This document shows, piece after piece, positions 1 through 8,139 of a stretch of DNA of 16,148 nucleotides. The notes under the pieces were generated by a model, which saw only the letters and a list, made by a program, of their open reading frames with translations, was not told where the DNA came from and made no database searches. How positions within the stretch are numbered: the stretch's first letter is position 1; each line of letters begins with the position of its first letter. Source of the DNA: Bolinopsis microptera (taxonomy: Eukaryota; Ctenophora; Tentaculata; Lobata; Bolinopsidae); NCBI RefSeq assembly GCF_026151205.1, contig NW_026971939.1:1-16148 (forward strand). The letters run 5' to 3'. Position numbers and translations under genes: made by a program.

Positions 1-359
1 CCAAAAATCATCTCCAAACCCCTTTTTCTGCCCCATTAATTATTTTTTTAAAGCGTTTCTAAACTGCACCCAAACTTGTCTGTGGCGCCTCTGGGGTGGG
101 TATTTTAGAATGGTTTTAAGGCACAATATCTCAAAAAATAAAAAGCTCCGCCTCTAGCTATTTTGCTCCTCCGCCATTGGAGCTATATAATTATCTTGTC
201 AAATTGAGATACTTTACAGACTTACGAGAGACCACGGATAATATCCCTAGAGGATTGCTACTCAAAATCATTTTAGGTGTGCAGTTAAAGACACTTTTTA
301 TGTTAGATCCTGTAAAAGCGCTTAAACCCCGTTACAGAAATCAGAAATGCTAGACTTAG
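1..359. other. 5' flank of the PLE, no gene
   Basis: AT-rich DNA without a recognisable coding segment; the in-frame stop at 357-359 closes the frame that the first PLE-like piece uses. It may be PLE 5' untranslated region, pseudo-LTR or host flank. I saw no long repeat shared with the 3' side of the element. Confidence 0.5.
144..190 (+). promoter_or_regulatory. Possible promoter: CCATTGG and TATATAA upstream of the PLE
   Basis: An inverted CCAAT box (CCATTGG, 174-180) is followed after three bases by TATATAA (184-190). Two copies of CTCCGCC (146-152 and 169-175) lie just upstream, and GCTCC/GGAGC arms (165-169, 179-183) could form a hairpin. The CCAAT-to-TATA spacing is much shorter than in a classical promoter, so this may be coincidence. 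Its place about 170-370 bases before the first PLE-like coding sequence fits a 5' untranslated region or pseudo-LTR carrying the element's promoter. Confidence 0.25.
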
Positions 360-554
360 TCCATAGATAATCAAGTAATCAGGTCTCAGACTTTGCGTAA
401 AAAGCTTTTTAACGTTTCCAAAAACTGCATCAAATCTGCACTTCCCCCATCAGATCATGAAAATTTAGAGAATCATTTTATCTAATTTAATGCACAAGGA
501 GAAACTTGAACTAACCAAGCGTCATGAATCTAAGTTGAAGAGAGATAAAGGACT

Positions 555-734
555 ATGCTATTTATGTTGCAACCTTCGTATGTGGATAATGCTAAACCTG
601 CGAAGAAGAGGAGAAGAAGGAAGAGAAAAAGATTAATCGTACCACATCCCCAACATCAGAGGACGTTAATCAAAGGTACTCTTCCCAAGGTTGAAGACTT
701 GTCAATGGAAAACATGTTCCAGAAACAGTTGTAA
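555..734 (+). other. PLE N-terminal basic segment
   Basis: An open piece of 59 codons starts at ATG 555 and stops at TAA 732-734. It contains an almost uninterrupted run of ten Lys/Arg residues (603-632), followed by a Pro/His/Gln-containing stretch. Similar basic clusters precede the conserved core in PLE proteins and would suit nuclear import or nucleic-acid binding; that role is inferred. Just upstream, 360-485 is open and reads as a Lys/Asn/Leu-rich, probably helical segment ending in a stop. The sequence then changes frame near 486-550, where a piece rich in Lys and Glu lies between the two. At 719 the homologous reading moves to a frame beginning PETVVNLTDKELSKS, the conserved lead-in to the PLE core. 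Confidence 0.6.
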
Positions 735-779
735 ATCTTACAGACAAAGAGCTTAGTAAGAGCAACTCTATGTATTTTC

Positions 780-890
780 TTGTCTCACAAGTTTGCACCT
801 ACACCTCCCCTACTAGATCTAAGCCGCTTCGAGAACGATTTGTGTAGATGGTTTTCTAAAATGAGAGCTAAAGTTGTATTTGATAGCTAG
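780..890 (+). other. PLE conserved pre-RT segment (KFAPTP motif)
   Basis: The open piece reads LSHKFAPTPPLLDLSRFEND, then a Trp/Phe/Lys/Arg-rich helix, and hits TAG at 888-890. In PLEs a segment of the form 'skGLkFaPTP...dl...dl..f.Rrlrl' sits directly N-terminal to the RT and is one of the best family identifiers. The match covers the motif itself and the downstream pattern of acidic and basic residues. The following 891-1140 continues in other frames (for example NPALEAFIKCCRAEVDL, near 990-1040) and leads into the ALKEVKGWKDIV and DKG segments that open the polymerase domain. Confidence 0.75.
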
Positions 891-1144
891 GCTTTAAATG
901 TGGACCCAACAAAGCAGATAAGAGAGTTACTGACGTGGAACGTTGTCTTATAAAGACTGATGCATCACGTACTTTCGAATCTTGTAAAAACCCTGCACTT
1001 GAGGCATTTATAAAATGCTGCAGAGCAGAAGTAGACCTCCACAGGCCCAACTCAGAAATTCGTCTCACCAGATAACATCGCTGCGCCCATCAGAGCAGCT
1101 CTCAAAGAAGTCAAAGGTTGGAAAGACATTGTATCAGACCATTC

Positions 1145-2062
1145 GATAAAGGAGTAGATTCTTCCTTCTTGGTGAAAAAGATTATATTCAACGAATAGGT
1201 GTACATTTAAATGATAGATCTATATATAGTATTGTAAATAATGTAGATGATTTAGTTGTAGAATTGATTGATAAAATTTCGAATTGGACAATTGAATTTA
1301 AAGATGAATTAGGTATATCCAAGAAGGTCAAGGAGTGGGTTATTCCATGTGCTGAGCTTAACCAGCCTGGAAACATGTACCTGAATCCCAAGGCACACAA
1401 ACCACCTTTGTATATCCTGGGAGGATGATTACCACCGGCTGTGGTTCATAATTGAAAACCTTTCTGCCTTGACTGCGTATGAATTGAAGAAGGCTACTTT
1501 GAATTATAGAATTATTTGATACCCCTCACTTTCTGAGGAAGATTGATAGCCTGAAGAGTCTAGCATATTGTTGGGGAAAGGAGGTTATACAATGTTGCCC
1601 ATCGATATATCTAACATGTATTACCAACATTCCTAGGGATATGGGGATCCAAACAATGCACTAAGCAACTGAATAAAAGGAGTAGTGGTGATCAATTGTT
1701 TAGTACAGAATGCATTATTAGTGCACTAGAAATTACTCTTGATTACAACATTGCTTCATTTAACGGTAATAACATACCGCCAGGAGCGTTGGAGCAGCGA
1801 TGGGTCCTAAGAACCATGTGGTATGCTGATTGTGCTTGGATAAGATTGATATCTTAGTTAACGAAGGAGATCTAGAATATGGCCCGCCACATAGACCAGC
1901 ATTCTGGGGTAGATTACGTGATTGACATTTATATGGCTTGGCCCGGGTACTGTTGAGGAACTATTACAATTCATGAAATGGCTCAATAGTATCCACCCAA
2001 ACCTTTTGTTTACTTACGACTACTCTAGGGACGGCGTTGAGTTTTCTAGACACCTATGTCAT
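1145..2062 (+). other. PLE reverse transcriptase domain (palm/fingers), disrupted
   Basis: The motifs seen, in order, are as follows. DKG at 1145-1153 corresponds to the 'vIkpADKGg' start of the PLE RT. NPKAHKPP at 1384-1407 matches the 'lPKiHKp' fingers motif. It is followed after a frame change by RLITTG and IENLSALTAYELKKA (about 1421-1498). Motif A is at 1601-1647, with the first catalytic Asp at 1604-1606 in IDISNMY, then TNIPRD after a one-base shift. Motif B is GAAMGPKN at 1791-1814. Motif C lies at 1911-1932, where the expected RYVDDIYM can be traced only by allowing small indels. An FLDT-like step follows at 2038-2056. The long readable run 1177-1425 (GVHLNDRSIYSIVNN onward) is the best preserved part. 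The domain would polymerise cDNA from element RNA, but with motif C broken this copy is inactive. Confidence 0.85.
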
Positions 2063-2079
2063 ATGCTGTTGGTGATGTT

Positions 2080-2330
2080 GTCCACGCCAAACTCTACTCA
2101 AAACCTAGTGACACCCCACTGCTACCTTATCCCCACGTCATGCCATAGCTGAAACCATGTTGTAAAAACAAATACCTTTTGGAGTGGCGCAGGCGGGTGA
2201 GACAGAACAACAGTGAAGACACTAACTTCTTGGAGCAGAGAGAGGTCTATACACGTTACCTTCTAGCCCGAGGTTATCATTCCAGTATTATAGAGATGGC
2301 TTTAACAAATTTAGTGATATAGCTAATAGG
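2080..2330 (+). other. PLE post-RT (thumb/C-terminal) region
   Basis: HAKLYSKPSDT (about 2083-2115) matches the family motif 'l..KPtDthqYLh..ScHP', and the bases after it still show the Tyr-Leu and Ser-Cys-His parts in shifted frames (to about 2150). Next come IPFGVA-like residues (about 2174-2195), then RVRQNNSED (2194-2220), matching the family's 'alRirRiCSd'. TNFLEQREVYTRYLLARGYH (2221-2280) then matches the usual 'f..r...l...f..RGYp' helix, followed by SSIIE. Several PLE subfamilies share this block, and it is not found in LTR or non-LTR retrotransposons. For that reason it is strong support for the assignment. Confidence 0.8.
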
Positions 2331-2668
2331 AAAAACTATGTATACCTTAAAGACAAGGATGAGTCGACTGCCTGTTTAATACCCATGGTGATGGATAAAA
2401 TCCGCACTTCCCAACATGGGGGGCATTATCCATAAGTATAAGCACCTTCTCAACCTTGATCCGGCCCTGAAAGAAGCTGGTACGTGCGGACAGTGTATTC
2501 GTGAGTCATCGAAAGAAATCAAACTATCGGTGGCATGCTTGTTACACAATAAGTACCGTGCCAGTGGACTTTAAACTGTGACAATGAAGAGAGAAACAAC
2601 TGCAAGTCAGATCCAGGAACCAGACTCCGAAAGTCTAAGGGCGGTTCCCGGGGCTGTCGACCCAGGGT

Positions 2669-2689
2669 TGCCATGCTTGTGGTAAATGC
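2669..2689 (+). other. PLE linker cysteine motif (CHACGKC)
   Basis: The bases encode Cys-His-Ala-Cys-Gly-Lys-Cys in one frame, flanked by Gly before and Tyr-Val-Leu then a stop after. Endonuclease-bearing PLEs carry a Cys/His-rich, probably zinc-binding linker of the type 'GC..CgkC..C' between RT and GIY-YIG. The spacing, about 500 bases after the RT thumb and 150 before the nuclease, is as expected. Upstream, 2415-2470 reads NMGGIIHKYKHLLNLDPAL, the usual region before the linker. Confidence 0.7.
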
Positions 2690-2811
2690 TATGTTTTGTA
2701 AGCAAAATTTCCTGTCCCCCTGTTCCAACTTTAGTAGTCACCATTCTAAACAAGTTTTCCCTATAAACTAAGTTATAATCTTGTCAGAGTTTATAAACCT
2801 CATTTATTTTA

Positions 2812-3040
2812 ATGGAGTGTAAGACTTGTAAAAACAGTCCGTATGTAGGATATACTACCTCAAACTCTCCCTAAGAGATTCTCTAAACCATAAGAGTCAC
2901 ATAAAGAAAGGTATAAGAAGTTGTAAATTAGTTAACCATTTTTTAGATATTGATCATGATTTAGATTTTAGTACCATAGCCTCCTATAAATTCCTCACTA
3001 TAGTAAGCACCTTTCTGTCATTATATAGTAGACGCTATTA
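2812..3040 (+). other. PLE GIY-YIG endonuclease domain, disrupted
   Basis: MECKTCKNSPYVGYTT (2812-2859) carries the 'YVG.T' half of the GIY-YIG signature after a Cys-x2-Cys pair. The Ile-Tyr half may be the INLIY residues read just upstream in another frame. After a frame change, LRDSLNHKSHIKKG and SCKLVNHFLDIDHD (2871 to about 2960) match the PLE pattern 'lrdRlnnHkshI...C.l..HF....H'. In intact enzymes this domain nicks target DNA to prime reverse transcription. The residue where the conserved catalytic Arg is expected reads Ser, and one residue of the Asn-Asn-His step is missing, so the domain would be dead even if the frames were continuous. Confidence 0.78.
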
Positions 3041-3104
3041 GTTAATTTGAGCTAATATTAGGTAAAGCGACAAAGAAAAGGCTATGGAAGCTAGAGAGGG
3101 GTTC

Positions 3105-3194
3105 TACCAGACCCAATTGAAAACCCTTGAACGGTTTGGGGGTATGAACACCCTTGATAGTAACCATATACTTTTTAAATCTGCCGGAGCTTAG
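3105..3194 (+). other. PLE protein C-terminal tail and stop codon
   Basis: This piece reads YQTQLKTLERFGGMNTLDSN and then nine more residues before TAG at 3192-3194. The preceding bases (about 3080-3104) read as a Trp/Glu/Arg-rich lead-in of the type 'lR E..fwq'. GIY-YIG PLE proteins commonly end with '(F/W)(Y/W)q.qLkTl.p.GlN..d', so this fixes the natural end of the protein and the strand. Confidence 0.8.
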
Positions 3195-3511
3195 TTTTTA
3201 GTTTTAGTATATTTTGTAGATTTTATTTAGATTATACCATTATTCCAGAGACGTGCATACTACATTTTTTTTACTTAAGTATTAAATTTTACAGGTTTTT
3301 TGTTGTGATTTTAAGTGATTTTCCGAGAAATCAGTTATCAGTATTTAGATAAGAGATAAGATAAGAGTACATTTTTAACGGCTTTCAGTTTATTTTTTAA
3401 ATTTCAGTTCATCAGATTTCCCCACTGCTTTAGTTTGTATTTATTCTCAATTGTATATGATTCGTATTTGTTGTAGTTACTTTAATGATATAATTTCTCA
3501 GAATTGATGTA

Positions 3512-3517
3512 AATAAA
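3512..3517 (+). promoter_or_regulatory. Polyadenylation signal AATAAA of the PLE
   Basis: A canonical AATAAA lies 318 bases after the end of the PLE stop codon, on the same strand. The DNA between is AT-rich, has no clear open frame, and contains a GATAAG cluster at 3348-3365, so it is a plausible 3' untranslated region. An AATAAA in such AT-rich DNA can occur by chance; its position is what makes it credible. Confidence 0.4.
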
Positions 3518-3649
3518 ATGATGCAAAGACTTTCGATGATCTAATCACAACCGCTTTCTTTTATTGTGTAGAAGTCCAGCCATGAAAATATATATATACC
3601 TTGTCGGACCTTATTTGGACGGACATTACATGAACGGACATAATTTTTA

Positions 3650-5940
3650 AAATGAAAAAGGACCCTTTTTAATTTTGAAAAAGCTTCCCAAAAGGGATTC
3701 AAAAAAAACCAAACAAAAAAATCCGAAAAAATTTTTTTTTCAAAAATTTTTTTTTTCCCTTTTTTTTTAAAAATTTTTTCCGCAAAAAGGGTTTTTTTTA
3801 AAAACCCCCTTTTTTTTTTTTTTTTTAAGTTAAAAATAAGGAAAAAAACCAAAAAACAATTTGAAGCAGTAAAAAAAATTTTTTAAAAAATTTTTTAAAG
3901 TTTTTGATCAGTTTTTCAAAAATCACAATTTATTCCCTTTATCCAAAATTGGGGGTTTTTTTTTTGGGAAAGAAAAATAGGGCCCAAAAAGCCCTTTAAA
4001 GGGAAACAGTGATTTTCCCCAAGCTTTTTTGGGGAAACCCTTTTTTTTAAAACCCAAACTTAACCCCCCGGTTTTTCCCGCTTTTCCCGTGGTTTAAAAT
4101 TTTTTTAAAAAAAAAAAAAACCTTTTTGGCCCCTTTGGAAAATTTTGGGGGTTTTTTATCTTTGACCAAAATTAAAAGGGGGAAACCCTTTTAAAATCCC
4201 CCTGGGGAAACTTTTTCCCACACTTTTTCCCTTACCTCCCCCGAAAATTAAATAAAAGGGAAAAACAAATTTAACCCAAACCCCCCCCCCCCCCCCCCCC
4301 GGGGGAAAAAATGGTTTCCAAAAAACCCCCCCCCCAAACACCAATTTTAACCCGTAAAAAACTAGGGGGGCCCCGGGAACAAAGTTTTTTTCCAAAGGGT
4401 TTGGGGGGGGGGAAAAGTTCCCTTGGGGAAAAAATTTTTTTGTTTTAGTGGGGCCAAAAAAATTTTCCCCCCTTGGAAACCCTTTTTTTTTCCCCCTTAA
4501 ACCCTTTTTAAAAACCAAACAATATTTAGTTTGATTTTTTTTTCCCCGTTTCCCCCCGGGAAGGGCCCAAAGGAAAAAAACCTTTTTCCCGTTAACTTTA
4601 AAAGGGCCCCAAAAACCAAAATTTTTCAAAATTTCAATTTAATTCCCCGGGGGGGCCAAAAAAAAAAATTTTCCCAAAAATGGGAAAAAAAAAATTTTTT
4701 AAAAAAAAAATTTTTAACGGGGAAACCCCTTTTAAATTGGGGGCGGAAAAATTTTAAAATTTTAAAAGGGGGCCCCTTTAAATTTTTGGGAAAAAGGGCC
4801 AAATTAAAAAAAAACCCCTTTTGGGGCCCCCCAGGCCCTTCCCCCAAATAAAGTTCCCCCTCCAAATAAGGGGCCCCCCCATAAGGGGGCGCCCGTTGGG
4901 TCCGGGGAAAATTTTTAGGGTTTTTTTGCTTTTTCCCCCTTTTCCCCCCATTCCCCCCTTAAAGGGGTTTCTTCCCTTTTTTAAATTTTTTTGTTACCAA
5001 AAAAAAAACTAATTTTTTCCCCCCCAACAAAACTCTGTTGGGTGAGGGGGGGGTAAAGGGCCAAAAAACCCCCCCGGTTATAGGGCCCCCCCCTTAAGAA
5101 AAAAGGTTTTTAAAAATGGCAGTTTACCCTTTGATCGTTCCCCCAAAGGAAACCCCAAAGAAAAAAAGGGGGTTTAAAATTTTTTAAATTTTTTTAAAAT
5201 TTTGAATAGGTTGCCAGAAAAATTTTTTTAAATTTAAACCTGTTTTTGGGGGGGAGTGGGTGGGGGGAAAAGGGCCCCCTTCTTTTTTCATTTTAATTTT
5301 TTTTTTTTTTTTTAAAAAGGTTTTTTAAAAATTAATTTAAAAATTTTGGGAAAAAAATTTTTTTTCCCAAAATGAAAAGTAAAACCGGGTTTAAAGGCCC
5401 CAAAAAAAAACGGAAAAATTTTTTTTTCTTTAAAAAGGGAAATTTTTTAAAATGGAAAATGGGAAAAAAAGTTTAAAATATTTTGGCCCAAAAAAAAAAA
5501 GAAGGGAAATTCCCCCAACTGGGGGTTTGGGAAAAATTGGTTTTATCTGAAAAAATGGGGTTTTTTAACTTTTAGTTTGGGAAAGGAATTTTTTTGGGGG
5601 GGGGGGGTTCGTAAAAATTTTAAAAGCCCCCTTAAAAGGGGAAAAACCTTTTTATAGCAAAAAGGAAAAAAAGTTCCCATTAAAAGGGGTTTTTTTGGGG
5701 GCCCAAAACCCCCGAAAAGGGGGCCCCTGGGGCAAATTTTTGGGGGCAAACAGATCTTTGGGGGCCCCCCCTTGGGGGGGGAAAAAAAAAGGAAGAAAAA
5801 ATTTTTTCCCACCCTTTTTTGGGGGGGTTTTTTTAATTTTTTTGGGAAAAAAAAAAAAGCCCAAAAGGGAAAGTTTTAAAAAAATTTTTGGTTTTTCCCG
5901 GAATTGGGCGGCCCAAAAAAAAAATCAGAAAAAGTAAAAA
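3650..5940. other. Homopolymer-expanded low-quality block
   Basis: Almost every base belongs to a run of three or more identical bases, with all four bases represented. Examples are a run of 20 C at 4281-4300 and of 17 T at 3810-3826. Codon-like structure and ordinary dinucleotides such as CA, TG and GA are depleted. Long open frames on both strands (for example 4156-4629 minus and 5695-5937 plus) translate to repeated Lys, Phe, Gly and Pro. They exist because TAA, TAG and TGA are rare when homopolymer steps dominate. I read this as failed base calling or consensus, not as biology, and call no genes in it. Confidence 0.75.
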
Positions 5941-6340
5941 ATCCTCTTGGTTACGTTGATTGGCTTTTTTTAAAATCTGAATGTATAAAAAACGATTTTA
6001 TAAATTGTAATGCACGAAAGGGACTAGGCCAAAGACACCAACCACTGTGTTAAACTGAATTAATAAAATACCGCACCCTGATCTTGGACCTAATTAAATA
6101 ACATAGACTGGACAGTTCCAAACCTATTAAGTATGAATCAAGCTGGAAGAAACAAAAAACAACCTCGGGGCTGGGATTAAGAGAACAATTGAAATCTATC
6201 AAGCAGCATGGACAAAAATAAAGAGATACCGTCTGTCAGCCTTGTGGTGGTGTGTGTGTTTGTACACTGCATACCGTGTAAAACAACCTGTACTTTTAAC
6301 TTCACACAAAAACAGTCTAATCAAATAACAGAGCAGTAGC

Positions 6341-6527
6341 TGTTTTGTGTGCTGTCGGCAACTGTGTGTGATCGTGCGATTGAGGAATGGGATAAGAACT
6401 GTGGTTGAATATAATATTTATGATCACCACACAATTGCTTGTGTAGACAGCTCTAAAAGTGTTTTTTAAAATATATCAAATCAAACATTATAAAGTCGTG
6501 GTATATTATGCGACAGCTCACAAAACA
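6341..6527. repeat. Imperfect inverted repeat, 17-bp arms, 187-bp span
   Basis: TGTTTTGTGTGCTGTCG at 6341-6357 is matched by CGACAGCTCACAAAACA at 6511-6527, its reverse complement at 16 of 17 positions. The arms enclose 153 bases of AT-rich, non-coding sequence, with a smaller ACACAA/TTGTGT hairpin at 6429-6444. This layout would suit a short non-autonomous DNA transposon (MITE), but I see no clear target-site duplication beside the arms. Confidence 0.45.
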
Positions 6528-7515
6528 AAAAAACACACGAACACATACTTAATTTACGTGTTGTTCTATATACCAGGAAGACACCTTGCTACAGTTAAAT
6601 ATTATTTAACCTGATAGAGTTAGTCACTGTCTGCCATTGTGCTGTCCATCACGACTAACTATAAGCTGAGGGACGTCAAAATTGATCACAGATTACGCTG
6701 ATCCCTTGCACCCCACTCCACCGTCCCCTTCCACCGCCCCTCCATTTTATTGCTTGAGATAATGGGGTCGTTTATTCGTGGGACACTTCTTGTGAAGCAA
6801 AACGGGTATCGTCTGATAAACTGGCTGATGCAATGTCCAGTTTTATGGAAGTCCACCGTTTTACTGTTAGTTATGCCTAAAGTTTTAGAAGGAAAGTTTT
6901 GCCCATTTTTTGGTCACGAATTATGGCGAATTAAAGCAAAAATAACTCATCCATTTAGAAATGCATAACCAAGCCTTCCCTTCAAGTTATTACATCTAAG
7001 AATTCATTTGTTGATGGGTCACAAGGAGAGACCTTTTTTGATTAAAAATGGATATTTTATTGGCCTTTTAATCAGGTTTCCATATTTTGTCTACAGTAGG
7101 GATTTTTCAATTTCTAAATATAAATCTTCAAAGGTCTGTAAAACCTTCCCATTTAAAATCTGTCTCAGGTTGTTAAATATATAATAGCCTATTTAAGGTC
7201 CGTTATTTTCGGAAGACCACACGTAAATCTGTAGGCGCTGGAGTTTATATCCACCAAGTGGATTGCAATTTTATTTAAAAATATAAACGCTGGATACGAG
7301 TGCGGAGACCTCTCTTTTTGTCAAAAGTGAAGTTATTTACACCTTTTCTTAAAAACTGCAGGTTGCTTAGATCTAGGGAATTAATTTATAAAAACCTGGT
7401 CGCCTTTAACAAAATTATATTTGTTTAGGTATAGTCATTTGATGAATTATGGGTTATAGACATTCTTTCCTTACAAACTCAGAAATTGAAAGTACAGAAT
7501 ACAAAATTATATTAG

Positions 7516-7596
7516 GGTCCCCCACTGATGGCGGGGACAAATGCTTCGGATCCAAAATGTCTGGCTAAAGATTTGTACAAAATATCTTCAAATAAG
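7516..7596 (+). other. Candidate 81-base mini-exon with strong splice donor
   Basis: The bases after an AG at 7514-7515 are open for 27 codons (GPPLMAGTNASDPKCLAKDL, then YKISSNK) and end in AAG directly before GTAAGT (7597-7602), a perfect match to the donor consensus. The length is a multiple of three. The upstream side is weak: the region before the AG is A-rich with little pyrimidine tract, and TAG at 7513-7515 closes the frame. No homology is recognised and no neighbouring exon was found. Confidence 0.15.
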
Positions 7597-8139
7597 GTAA
7601 GTTGAATGCATCTCGAACCTGCAATTTTAAACGATGAGTAGTAGTAGTACTTTCTAAATCTATAAAAATAATGGGATACCGACATAGGGCAGCTCCGGCT
7701 GGTATCAATATCAGGACTGTTATATGGTGAATTGGTGAGTTTTACCGAGATAGGATTCCGGAAAACAAAAATTCGAAATTTGGGTTGTATATTCTAGAAG
7801 GAATTTCTTTTTTAGCGGTTTGCTAGTGTTTTTCCAATGATGTAATAAACAGGGTAGTGGCCTGACGAGGGTTGATCAGTAGAAGGTCAGGGAACCTGCC
7901 CTTTTTTTCCCTCAATCCTCTATCAACGTACCAGTGTACTAAAGCTCATTTTATATGGAAACGTTATTACCACAAACGTTTGCTCAATAATCAGCTTCAA
8001 CCTTTCCCTTTCTAGACCTTTCTAATTTACCCTCTATTTATAAAATTTATAAAGTTCTACGTTACTTCTTTCGTTACCCTACTTCCTTCAATAAACTTTC
8101 AACCCTTGTTGCTGGGAGTTCGCATGTACATAAAAGATT

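Larger units (their letters stand above)
360..3194 (+). pseudogene. PLE reverse transcriptase/GIY-YIG endonuclease polyprotein, broken
   Basis: This is a single-polypeptide PLE protein in the ancestral state, now split over all three plus frames. Open pieces include 360-485, 555-734, a piece starting near 719 in another frame, and 780-890. Further pieces follow through the RT, around 2812-2859 and 2871 onward (endonuclease), and 3105-3194 (C-terminus, ending in TAG). In-frame stops and single-base frame changes occur every 50-200 bases, far too many for translation. Intact relatives copy element RNA at a nicked chromosomal site with the RT, and the nuclease makes the nick. The true start is not visible; ATG at 555 starts the longest N-terminal piece, but homologous-looking sequence lies upstream (393-482, rich in Leu, Lys, Asn and His). 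Some indels may come from poor sequence quality, since the rest of the window is heavily affected, so the age of decay cannot be judged from the lesions alone. Confidence 0.85.
360..3540 (+). mobile_element. Decayed Penelope-like retroelement (PLE) with GIY-YIG endonuclease
   Basis: The element is recognised from the ordered series of PLE hallmarks seen by reading the plus strand across frames. These are a basic N-terminal block (603-632), a KFAPTP-type segment (789-806), a DKG motif (1145-1153), an NPKAHKPP motif (1384-1407), RT motifs A, B and C (about 1601-1932), an FLDT-like step (2038-2056), a YSKPSDT motif (2095-2115), a CHACGKC motif (2669-2689), a YVGYT GIY-YIG signature (2842-2856) and a QLKTLERFGG tail (3108-3137). 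The order and spacing fit an intact PLE open frame of roughly 900 codons. PLEs are eukaryotic retroelements that insert by target-primed reverse transcription. The limits are uncertain: coding similarity starts near 360, and the 3' limit is set by the AATAAA at 3512-3517. Pseudo-LTRs may extend further on both sides, but I found no long direct repeat linking 1-360 to 3195-3650. The family call rests on motif order, not on a database search. Confidence 0.88.

Noticed and set aside
868-2728. Minus-strand open frames 868-1068, 1188-1400 and 2519-2728
   Set aside because: They are antisense to clearly recognised PLE coding sequence on the plus strand and carry no domain of their own.
3402-3415. 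CTGATGAACTGAAA on the minus strand, resembling a hammerhead core
   Set aside because: It is antisense to the PLE, leaves no room for a stem II between CTGATGA and GAAA, and has no flanking stems.
4281-4300. Run of 20 C that could form an i-motif or, on the other strand, a G-quadruplex
   Set aside because: It lies inside a block where all four bases form runs, so it is most likely a base-calling artefact.
4156-5937. Several long open frames on both strands (e.g. 4156-4629 minus, 4531-4851 plus, 5543-5812 minus, 5695-5937 plus)
   Set aside because: The translations are runs of Lys, Phe, Gly and Pro caused by homopolymer-dominated bases, overlap each other on opposite strands, and show no domain.
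7517-7538. GTCCCC/GGGGAC hairpin containing CTGATGG
   Set aside because: It resembles a hammerhead fragment only in the CTGATG word; no GAAA or cleavage-site stem follows.
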